From Kappaphycus alvarezii (Eukaryota; Rhodophyta; Florideophyceae; Gigartinales; Solieriaceae): a stretch of DNA of 64,000 bases. A model generated the notes under the pieces. It was not told the origin of the DNA, made no database searches, and worked only from the letters and a program-made list of their open reading frames with translations. Location of the stretch: contig NADL03000669.1 in NCBI GenBank assembly GCA_002205965.3, positions 744,001-808,000 on the forward strand, read 5' to 3'. The position numbers and the translations under genes were made by a program. Below, piece after piece: positions 43,962 to 53,072 of the stretch (position 1 is its first letter; each line of letters opens with the position of its first letter).

Positions 43962-45041
43962 AAACAAAAGAAGCACCCCTGTGCTGGCTCTAAATATAGC
44001 CCCGAAATCTTGTTACATTGAGCCCTATTGCTTCTATAGCGAGACGTATATAGCTATTCCGTTCGGACGTATCTCCTGTAACGTGTTCTTCCTTTGGGAT
44101 TGCGCGTGCCCCTTTAATTCTCTTCTACCTTTTATTTTGCTCTTTATACTTATTTCAGGCTATAACCACCCCTAGTCCTCACTTGATTCAGCGTCTACAC
44201 ACAAAGGGAATCACCTTCTTGGTATCGACGGAAATAGAACTTCCACCAGAGACCGGCTCGTACAGTCGTGTGCCTTTATCTTCCTACATCCTCACACGAA
44301 GACTGTCTTCTGCTTTAATCTGCCTTCTTTAGCCACTTTCGATCTAGGAATCGGATTCTGTGGACCTTTGGAACTGTTTTGGCTGTACAGTCTAGAGGTA
44401 GAGTGAGTTTCAGCCACCCGAGGACTCTCAGCAATCTCCAAACACATCTGTTTTCTCCGCTTAGAGGCCCAAACTTTCGTTGTATAGGTCTCTACACGCC
44501 CGAAAGAGATACTGCAACGCAAGTTGCTCAAAGAGAAAGCAGGTCGTAAAAATTAAATGATGTCCGTAGATCCAAAATAGATAATTCCAATTAAATGAAT
44601 AATAAATTACCTGAATAAGATTGAGGGTAATAATAAAAGGAAACCAATATTTATTGATCAACGGGGATAGTTCGATGGCCCGGAGGTTTGCAAAAAGTTT
44701 CTAAAGGCCTAAGACTATTTATATCGCAGATCACAGTAAAAAGCCACAAAGAAGATTCCAGCAGTATAATAATTATTGTAGACCAAATTCATGCTCAATA
44801 AATAGTATATAATAATTAACCAGGTGAGTATTGATCCAAATAGTAATTTACTGGCAGTAAAATTACAGTAATTATAACTGCAGAATGTGAATAACAACTG
44901 AAATATATAAGAATTGCTTCACGAGTAATACAGTATAAAAATGGGTCGGTGAAAAATAGATAAATTATTTTCGGAGATTCAGAATAAATAAAGAATATTG
45001 ACATTTCATGTCCAAACAACCATGCAGACGCATATTTCACG

Positions 45042-45081
45042 GTCAGAGCCGGCGGCGAGCTCGCGAGCCGCCGGCTCCGAC
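45042..45081. repeat. GC-rich hairpin
   Basis: Arms GTCAGAGCCGGCGGC (45042-45056) and GCCGCCGGCTCCGAC (45067-45081) pair at 14 of 15 positions around a 10-base loop. It marks the end of the extremely AT-rich stretch, just left of the Crypton-bearing region. Confidence 0.8.
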
Positions 45082-45306
45082 TGTTTACAGCATCATCTTG
45101 CAGGTCATATGAACGGTATCAACTTACGAAACCCGGTAAAATCGCTGTTTCAAGTCTTATGATCTGTACTGGATTCTTTTGTGCACTTTGTGATTATAGT
45201 TATGTAAAATACGAATGAAATATGCTCCTTGAGCTCCGAAGATCATAAAGCATGCCTCTTCTCCGAGAAAGAAGTATAGAATAATAAGTGTTCTACCGGT
45301 AGTTCA

Positions 45307-45330
45307 CATGTGTCAGCTATGCGACACATG
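45307..45330. repeat. Outer left TGTGTC/GACACA palindrome
   Basis: CATGTGTC and GACACATG form perfect 8-base arms around AGCTATGC. The same TGTGTC...ATGC...ACACA layout recurs at 53019-53038. Confidence 0.6.
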
Positions 45331-45472
45331 GGAACATGGCTTGCGAGCAGCAAACTGCGTTAATATGATCATTATGAGTATCTCAAGGTCACTTTGTTAC
45401 GCTGTATTTAGCGATGACCGTCAGGATCTATGAGAATTCTTCCATATCGTTTGACGATAGGGTTGCATATTT

Positions 45473-45490
45473 GTCACCACACCGACACAA
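45473..45490. repeat. Inner left motif copy GTCACCACACCGACACAA
   Basis: In reverse complement it reads TTGTGTCGGTGTGGTGAC, which matches the right-end copy TTGTGTCGGTAGGGCAAC at 53051 and the array units (TGTGTCGGGTGGATGACACA). It lies upstream of the recombinase gene. Confidence 0.55.
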
Positions 45491-45839
45491 TTTAGGGAAG
45501 CTGACAGAAATACAGCACTGCAGTATCATGATAAATGGGCGGTATGTTTGAAATCATGTTGATGTCGACATCAATAAATATTTATTCTCCCTCCCCATTA
45601 CCTACCCCTCCACCGTTCGCCTCATTCTCACCGTCCTGATCAAGACTGCCCTCATCGCACCCTTCGTCCCGAATCTCCTCTCGACGCTGCCAAGTCCTTG
45701 CTCCCGACTTGCCCCGCACCCACCACACGCCTACATCCCCACTCCGCACCGCCAACCCGCACCCCCTCACGCATCCTTCTCCGCCAAGAGGCCGCTGCCA
45801 CAACCACGGCAACATACGCATCCCACCCGACACCGCCAC

Positions 45840-45935
45840 CCTACACCGCCAACCCGCACCGCCAACCCGCACCGCCAACCCGCACCGCCAACCCGCACCG
45901 CCAACCCGCCCCGCCAACCCGCCCCACCAAACCGT
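45840..45935. repeat. 13-bp minisatellite
   Basis: About seven copies of CCGCACCGCCAAC or close variants. Because 13 is not a multiple of three, each frame reads the same 13-residue cycle (PHRQPAPPTRTAN), so all three plus-strand frames stay open here. It precedes a threonine/proline-rich segment up to about 46330. Confidence 0.85.
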
Positions 45936-46194
45936 ACCATCCACCCCGTACCATCCACCCCGTACCACCATCTCGGAGCCCCTGCCAACCGCAACTCCCT
46001 CCCACGCCTGCATTCTCAACAAAGAATCCAAAACACTGTCTCCGGTACTGACGCCCATACCCGCAATCCCAGCACCAGATCCAGCACCGACGCCCATACC
46101 CGCGTTCCCAACATCGCATACCTCCCCCACACCCGTCTCCGACAATCGACGCCCACAACTGACTCCCACAATCCGACACTGATACCAACAACCG

Positions 46195-48420
46195 ATGCCC
46201 GCAACTGACGCCCACATTCCTACGCCGGGACCATCACCGGTACCCACACCGACACCCACGACCGACGCCCACACTCCGACGCCCACACCGGGCACCGAAA
46301 CTCGCACTAGCACTGCCACGTCAACACTCCCAGAAACACACCCGCACTGCAGCCCGGCGGTAAGACTCCCAAAAGCGCACACCTACCGCCACCGACGCAA
46401 AAAAAATCCTCAACCACACCCGCAACGCCACCTTCACCAAAAATTTCTGAACATCAACCTCACCAGTGCAGGCCACACCTGCACACCTGTATCCAAAGCT
46501 GCCTTTGCAAATCAACCTCCACCACCGTCCTTGCTACCGATCCACGCACGATTCTTCATTTCTAAACGGCGTAAATTTACCAGTGCCGAATGTAGAAAAG
46601 CTCAAGCCGTGGGTACTAGCCTCGGGTTTGTGAGGGAGAGCAGTGATGTAATGTATAAAAGGAAATGGGAACAATTTTGATCGTTCTGCATGGACAGTGA
46701 ATTGCAGAATGGGGGAATTTCTGTCGATCCTGAAGGATCGGGAGAACCAAGCGCATTAATTGTTGGGAAGATATTGGAGTATTTCTACTACAAAGTTTTG
46801 GAGACAGGATGTGACCCTGGCGAGGTGGTCACTATCAGACCTGCTCTTGCGAGCCTGTACAAGAGGAAATTTAGAAGGGATAGGAAATGGAAAACGTTTC
46901 CAGATGGGAAAACAGAGGGAAATCCGGTGAACTCAGTCGATATTGAGGGCGTCATGAACCACTACAAGAGGGAAAAAAAACAAGTAGGATACAAGAGGGC
47001 CCTTCCCTTCAAGTACAGATACATGGAACGCTTACAGAGATATTCAATCCGCGTGGGAACGCAGTCATTGCAGTCTCGTACGTAATGAGAGCTGCGTCTT
47101 TGTGTTTTGCGCTGTGGTTGCGAATAGAAGAACTAGTGAAATTGAGCTGGGATGACATCCGATTGGACACAGTGAACGAGCAGAGGGTGCCATTTATGGA
47201 AGTAACATTCAAAGGGAGAAAGTTTGAACACAATGCTGATGGGCAAAAGTACGCGATATATGAACAAAAGAATGATTTATGTGTATGTGAATTCACTCAT
47301 GTTCGTGCTTGGATTGATAAGTACCAATCTATAATGTATCGACCGCTTGAGAGTGGTGACACTCTGTTTCCGCATGCACATGATGTCGTTTTTCAGATAA
47401 ATTTTGGAACACGAATGAATCAGCAGAATTTAATGAAAATAATTTAACTATTGGGCTGAAAGGTGCAACATTGTTCCCAGAAACGCAGCGGGGGAACCAT
47501 TAGGTAAGTTTACTATGCGTTGTTTTCGACGGAGGGGCGCACAACATCGGTTTCTTACGGGAGCCAAACGGTGGCCGCTTCATGTAGTGAAATAGAAGGG
47601 GGGGGGTGGGGGAGCGGGGATAACGTGAACACTATAATCCGCTATATGCTGGAAGAGACGTGGAAATATGAAGAAAGTTATATTCATTACCTCTTCAATC
47701 GTGGGAATGAACTTGAGGTAAAATCAAGCATTGAGTCTGTGGATGACCTTGAGGACGTAACTTCTGAACTAAAACTCGCAATAAAGAAGGGGCAAAAGGA
47801 CATGCCAGATTTGGAAGAAAGGATTATCACGCACATATCAGCACAGACAGATTTACTTTCCGAACTTTGGAAAGAAACAAATTACAAGACAGTGCTGGTG
47901 CCATTGGATCGGGTAATAGGAAGGCGGGGACGTAGCAATATGGGGGGGTGTGCAAGAACAGTGGGGGGGGAAGGGGGTGGGCTCAGCGACAGTGGAAAGG
48001 GGGGGATGGGGCTCAATGACAGTGGAAGGGGGGGTATTGGGCTCAAAAACAGTGGGGGAGGACTAGGGGATGATGAAAAAAGCAGGAAGGAATCTGGTTC
48101 TGTTCTTACATCAGGAAATAAAGAAAAAACTTTCATCTAAATGCAATTTCATACCGGGAGTTAATAACTGACGGGATATTATTGAACAACGGATAGTAGG
48201 TTGCTCAGGATTGAACTTGGTCGTTCCACTGAAAGACTGGCCTGCAAAAGCCAGGACGGCGGCAATGAAATACAAATATCACTACAGGAAACTCATAGCA
48301 GAAGAATTTGAGAGACTGGGAGAGAGATCGTTTATTGATGCGTACAATCCTGATAACATTACGATCCTTGAGTTGAAAAGGAGGGTGAGAGCAAGCAAGA
48401 GGGAAGCAGAAAACGGCTAG
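46195..48420 (+). pseudogene. Crypton-type tyrosine recombinase, broken by stops and frameshifts
   Basis: Cryptons move with a tyrosine recombinase instead of a DDE transposase. A Thr/Pro-rich N-terminal frame from the ATG at 46195 runs to a TGA at 46678, and the same frame continues from 46690 with a helical core-binding region. After a one-base shift at about 47040 it has YVMRAASLCFALWLRIEELV (catalytic arginine near 47121) and EVTFKGRKF. After another shift at about 47445 comes FTMRCFRRRGAQHRF (the H-x-x-R block, whose histidine position is arginine here). A TAG replaces tryptophan at 47593-47595. Past a shift in a G-run, GGGWGSGDNVNTIIRYMLEE follows, with the nucleophilic tyrosine at 47643-47645. 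A helical tail extends to 48140. A terminal piece (48211-48420) reads KDWPAKARTAAMKYKYHYRK and IAEEFERLG, as in fungal and oomycete Crypton-like proteins. It is non-functional as it stands. Confidence 0.8.
47935..48070 (+). repeat. G-run tandem repeat inside the recombinase tail
   Basis: Three to four imperfect copies of a 33-base unit contain runs of seven to nine Gs separated by GGGCTCAAYGACAGTGGAA. In frame it encodes a Gly/Ser/Asp-rich linker. The many G-runs could form G-quadruplexes on the coding strand. Confidence 0.75.
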
Positions 48421-48800
48421 GGGTGAAATAATTAGGTAGCATCCTCATCATCGTGCGGGATGCAATTGAGACAATAGATGTTGAAGCAAAGTCCATCTTC
48501 CGTCTCAATCCAAGTGTTGCTCTGAATGTACCGGTCAACAAAAGTGGCGTGGAGGGGACGGGAGCAGTGTGCAAACTGTCTGGACGCCTTTCCTGACGTT
48601 TCAGGGTATCACATGTTATAATTTCCGCAAAAGAACACTACCGAAATAATCTCGCAACACGCTCACAAATCCCGGTCGCCGTTGTGGTAAGATTGGATTG
48701 GGTTTCGCTTCGTCTTTATGTTTCGCTTTCCATTCCCAACCTGGGACATCGTTTTCATGCGCTGACTTCCACATACCCATCCTCCTTAGAAATCCATGTG

Positions 48801-49124
48801 CTACCTGAGCCAGTCCCCCTTCGATTTCTTCTTCTTATCAAACTTGCTGCGGAGGATGGCTTTGTCCCGGACGTACATCTTGAACTCCACTTTCTTTTCC
48901 ACCGCGTCTCTCCTCGAAATCTTCAGACGCCACATGAGCTTTCCGACGACGTAGTTAGTTAAAGATTCGTCTAGATCGAGATACGTAGCCTCGGAGAGCA
49001 TGGAGAAGTGATTAAAGCTTGGTTGTGGTAGTGTGTCACCACGGTGGTCGCAGTAAGTCAGTGAATGCTTTTCGTTTCCGCGCAATAGTAGTGGGTTGGG
49101 AGGTGAATCCTGACACGAGGGCAA
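48801..49124 (-). CDS. Unidentified small ORF within the element
   Basis: This 107-codon frame has a coding-like C-terminal half (SLTNYVVGKLMWRLKISRRD, then VEKKVEFKMYVRDKAILRSK) and a lysine-rich end. It lies between the recombinase and the tandem array, on the opposite strand to the recombinase. The family is unknown and it may be a fragment of a third element gene. Confidence 0.3.
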   Translation of the reverse strand: MPSCQDSPPNPLLLRGNEKHSLTYCDHRGDTLPQPSFNHFSMLSEATYLDLDESLTNYVVGKLMWRLKISRRDAVEKKVEFKMYVRDKAILRSKFDKKKKSKGDWLR

Positions 49125-49552
49125 ATCATAATGATGTGGAGATTAATGTAATTGATGGAAGGGTTATATGGATACCGAAGTTGTGTGTCGGTGATCTGAA
49201 ACAAGGGTGACATTTTTGTCGTACATGTGACACAAAAACTTATAGTGCGACTCTAAACATAGTTAGTATATCTTTAATGAACACAAGTAAAAGTATTTCT
49301 TGCCTGATGTCGTTGAGTGTCAGAGGGGTGACAATTAAATTGCAACTATTGGGTGCGTATTGCGTCGTCTCGTCGACGCATAATTTTCACTTGTCTACGG
49401 AGTATGGTGATCGGTGCACGTTGCAAGGAGTAATTTACACAAAGTATAATGTTATACCTCTCCGAAACATCTTTCCAAGGATTGCAGAAAATGTAACACA
49501 GTTCGAAGCTCAGATGTCACATTTTGCAAAGTTAAGGTGTGCAGTGAGGCAG

Positions 49553-50610
49553 GATTGTGTCGGGATGATGACACAACACCTTTATATTGTGTCAGTCCCT
49601 CGAAAAATACCATAAAGTGTGAAGAAGAGCTACTTTTTAAGTCTGTGTCGGGTGGATGACACAGTACCTATGTAAAAATTGTGCCATCCACCCGACACAA
49701 GTTGTGTAACCCCCTCGACACATACCATAAGTTGTATATGAAGTAGAGGTTCTTGTAGTCCGTGTCTGGGAGATGACAAAATACCTATGTACTGTGTCAT
49801 ACCATCGAAACATACTATAAAGTGGCTATAGAGTAGCTCGGTGCTTGAAGTCTGTGTCTGGGAGATGGCAAAATACCTATGTATTGTGTCACCCCCTCGA
49901 CACATACTACTAGTATAGTATAAGATACATATGTAGAGCAGTTTTAAAGTTTGTGTTGGGTGGATGACACAATACCTATGCATTATGTCACCCCACGACA
50001 CATAACATCAGGTGTATACGAAGTACAGCGGTTCTGAAAGTCTGTGTCTGGTTTGGGGATAACACAACACCTATGTAATGTGGCCTTCCCGACATATATC
50101 ATAAGATGCATATGGAGTAGGGTGGTGGCTACAGTCTTGTGTCACACTGTATGAGTAGGCCATTAGTTTCCGTTTTTGTCGTGGGAACAACACAGTACCT
50201 ATGTTTTGTTTCACCCTCGAAAAATAAGGTGCGTTTGCGCTAGTAGTTTCAGGTTGTGTCCTGTGGGTGACACAGTACATAGATATTGTGTCATCTCCAT
50301 GACACATACAATAAGGTATACATGGAGTAGGAGTGTGGGTTCAGGTTATGTCGTGGGGGTGACACAGTACATAGGTATTGTGTCACCTCCATGAAACATA
50401 CAGTAGGGTATATGTGGGGTAGGCTAGTGGTTCCAGGTTGTGTCGTGAGGGTGCCAAAGTACATAGGTATTGTGTCACCTCCATGAAACATACAGTAGGG
50501 TATATGTGGGGTAGGCTAGCGGTTTCAGGTTGTGTCGTGAGGGTAACAAAGTACCTATATACTGTGTTATCCCCAGAACACATACCATAAGGTATATTGC
50601 AGTATACTGA
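49553..50610. repeat. Tandem array of about eleven 91-bp units
   Basis: Each unit begins with TGTGTCG or a close variant, followed by GGGTGACACAGTACCTATG and then ATTGTGTCACCCCCTCGACA. It ends with CATACCATAAGGTATATATG-like and GAGTAG sequence. Unit starts fall near 49553, 49642, 49759, 49850, 49950, 50040, 50134, 50252, 50343, 50435 and 50527. The period is 90-92 bp in most, longer where an insertion is present. Units at 50252-50600 are most alike; those at the left are more diverged. Each unit holds internal palindromes from TGTGTC and GACACA. Confidence 0.85.
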
Positions 50611-50696
50611 TGTTTGTCAAATGAAAATCAATTTATAATGCTGACAGATATCCACAGAGAGCTGCTCGTTACTCCTCTATCTACGCCTCCTCCAAC

Positions 50697-52776
50697 TCTT
50701 GATCCGCACCACCCTCCTCATCATCCTGCGCATCGTTTTCGTCCTCCAACTCTTCTTCATCGTCACCGCCGTCCTTATCTACCGAGCCATCAACTTCACC
50801 ATTCTGCTCTTCGCTTTCTTTCTTGTTCCCGGCATTGTACCCTCGATTACTGCTTTCTCCCTCAATGGAATGCTACCGATCCCCGTTACCGCCCACCTCA
50901 ATCTGTTCATTTGCGTCATTCTCGCCCTCCCCAATATCACGGCCACTTTCCCCGGGGTCTTCTTGCTCCTGTCCATCGCTGTGCTCATCTACACTAGTCT
51001 CCTCCGCGTTGATACCGGACCGGTGACCCCTACGCGACTGTCTGCGAACCAGGTTCCTTCTCGGAGCACTATCACGACTAACGTTTTCATCCCTGCGACG
51101 CTTTCTACTGCGCTCCGTATAAGTGGAAGACAAGAAAAGTGTTACGGAAGACATCGCGCTAGGGATTTCAAATGTTGCGGTTTCTCTCTTGTCCTCCGCG
51201 ATTAGATGGAACATAGAATAAATCAATAAATGCGCGAATAGGTCATTTGCGAAGCGCTGGCACATCATTTTCACCTCCATTAACAGCGGTTCAACGTACT
51301 CTATTGCATCAGCTACGTTAATGAACATTCCCGGACCGGAATACACGCTGACGTTTTCAACTTCTGCGAGGCAAATGATGTTATCTTTGTACTATCTCCT
51401 AATGATCTCGGAAAGTATGTAGATCTGACGCCACAGCTTCCTTGCGAAGGCTTAATGGCCTTTCAAGTAGCTGAATACAGTATTGAGATCCGAATATGCA
51501 GCGTATGTCGTATCCCCTAGCAACTTGTGATTCGTTTTCCCCTTGAGTTTTGTGTACAATACCGCAGTGTTCTCGCATTCCTGCTGCTGCTGAGCGAACT
51601 CCGACCACTCATTTCTCAACTGATACGTTGAATTCTCATCACTGACAATACTTTCTAAACGGGCAACGATACGGAGGAGAGCTAACGGCAACCTGACGCT
51701 ACTACCGCACACATCAACAAATTCTGCATTCTCGTGGAATCTTTCCATATCTTTGAGTCCTGCTTCATACTTCCCTCTACATGATTTGAAGTGGCATACT
51801 TATCTACCTCGATTGCGGTTTTTTCATGTTCCATTGGCAGAACTAGCTCCGTAATAGCCGTGAAAATGTCTATGACTTCATCGACTATAACATGTTCATT
51901 GTCAACCATAGTACGGGAGGATACAAAACGATTTCCATTCTCGTACTCATTTCCAATTGAATGAATTGGTTCCTAATTAGCCCTTTCTGTTGCAATGGCG
52001 GGAGCAAAATTGCTCATGAGTAGACGGCCAATGCGCCCTGTGAAATCTAACTTGATCGACTTTGCACACGATGATAAGCACTCCATGATTACAGAGAACC
52101 CAAGCAAAGTCAAGACGTGAAGAACTGGCAAATAAAAAGCGGGGGATAAAGTTCCAATCGCAATGAAAGATAGAGAAAAAATATCAAGTCGAACTGACAG
52201 CATATCGAAATGGAACCCAATATAAGTTCCAATTTTCTTTTCCTTCGCTCGATTCGGTGCACTGCAGTTCTGTTTTGCCTGAAAAGTCCTTTGCAACTCG
52301 GCAAGATCTTTATTCACGTCCTTCAGTACATTCCTTAGCACTTTACCTTTCGCTCCAACCTTGAACAGGCACGATAACATAACGTGATACTACACCTGGC
52401 GTAATTAGTCGTAATTGCAAAGTAAGTCTTTCTTGATAAAATTGAGCTTCTCTTTTGCGGTGTTTCCACGAACGTTTTGGAACTTCTCCAGCAGCCCATA
52501 GTCGAAGTTGTTTTTTACTGACTTCGCAAAACGCTCCCCTTGCGTGTCTAATACTCTGGCAACAACCTGTGAAAAAGGCATAGAAGGGAACCAGAAGAGG
52601 CACTCACCCTCATTTGCCGGTGCTAGCACATCGGGGTTTGCAAATGATACAAGTAAGTTGTTAAATGATACAAGTAAGTTGTTGCCTCCTGCATCAACCT
52701 GCCCAGAAATGGCGGGTGGATCCGCAGAGAGAGATGCCTGGGCAGAACTGTTGGATGGTGTGTTGCTGGTGGCCAT
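50697..52776 (-). pseudogene. Unknown partner gene of the Crypton-bearing element
   Basis: The start is an ATG at 52776 (MATSNTPSNSSAQASLSADP). One frame is readable from there to about 51682, interrupted only by a TAA, two or three TAGs; a single shift near 51700 leads to a second frame readable to 50697, again interrupted by only TAA and TAG codons. The product would be near 690 residues. It has a Ser/Ala-rich start, a helical region (KNNFDYGLLEKFQNVRGNTA, then LKDVNKDLAELQRTFQAKQN), hydrophobic segments (IFSLSFIAIGTLSPAFYLPV), a basic RSRKRRRDE stretch and a long acidic tail (DDEEELEDENDAQDDEEGG). I recognise no family. It is convergent with the recombinase gene, with the 91-bp array between them, and has three TTGTGTCG copies upstream of its start. 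Confidence 0.5.
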
Positions 52777-52986
52777 ATTTCAATTTTTTTTGGATGCACA
52801 AGGTATAGGTCGCAAGGGCAACCAACGTCTTTAAGATGCATGTGTCGTCGGAAGTTGCGGAGCAGATGGGGGGGGTCGAAGAACTGTGTCCGTTTAAGTA
52901 AAAGAGTAGTTATTTCTGGCGAACAAATGAAGAAAGTTGGAGGGGCCTTCTCAAAAAATGGGCCCCGTAATGTCAAAAGTAACCGA

Positions 52987-53072
52987 TTGTGTCGTGCATA
53001 AAACACAACTTTAGCAGGTTGTGTCGTATGCACAACAAATTTTGAGTTTGTTGTGTCGGTAGGGCAACACAG
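52987..53072. repeat. Three TTGTGTCG repeats with 32-bp spacing
   Basis: TTGTGTCG occurs at 52987, 53019 and 53051, each followed after 4-10 bases by ACACAA or ACAAC. They lie about 210-280 bp upstream of the minus-strand gene's ATG and may be regulatory or recombinase sites at the right edge of the element. Confidence 0.7.

Larger units (their letters stand above)
43610..45306. other. Very AT-rich stretch with two GC-rich hairpins
   Basis: No recognised gene. From about 44550 to 45040 the sequence is extremely AT-rich. Two strong inverted repeats (43907-43961 and 45042-45081) are described separately. A small ORF at 44292-44531 (-) is not recognised. Confidence 0.4.
45307..53072. mobile_element. 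Putative large Crypton-bearing element
   Basis: The region joins four things. A Crypton-type tyrosine recombinase gene runs on the plus strand (46195-48420). An unknown gene of about 690 codons faces it on the minus strand (52776-50697). A tandem array of about 91 bp lies between their 3' ends (49553-50610). Copies of a TGTGTC...GACACA motif occur at the outer edges (45307-45330, 45473-45490, and 52987-53072 three times) and inside the array. The edge motifs face each other as inverted repeats: CACCGACACAA on the left and TTGTGTCGGTAG on the right. Both genes are damaged. I infer one element with shared recombinase or regulatory sites; the exact ends and any target duplication are not established. 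Confidence 0.45.

Noticed and set aside
45582..46382. A 266-codon minus-strand ORF rich in Val and Gly over the minisatellite
   Set aside because: It is the antisense reading of low-complexity GC-rich repeats; all frames are open there because of repeat composition.
49553..50610. The 91-bp repeats as a CRISPR array
   Set aside because: Repeats are long, diverged and contiguous, with no constant-repeat/unique-spacer pattern, and the DNA is eukaryotic.
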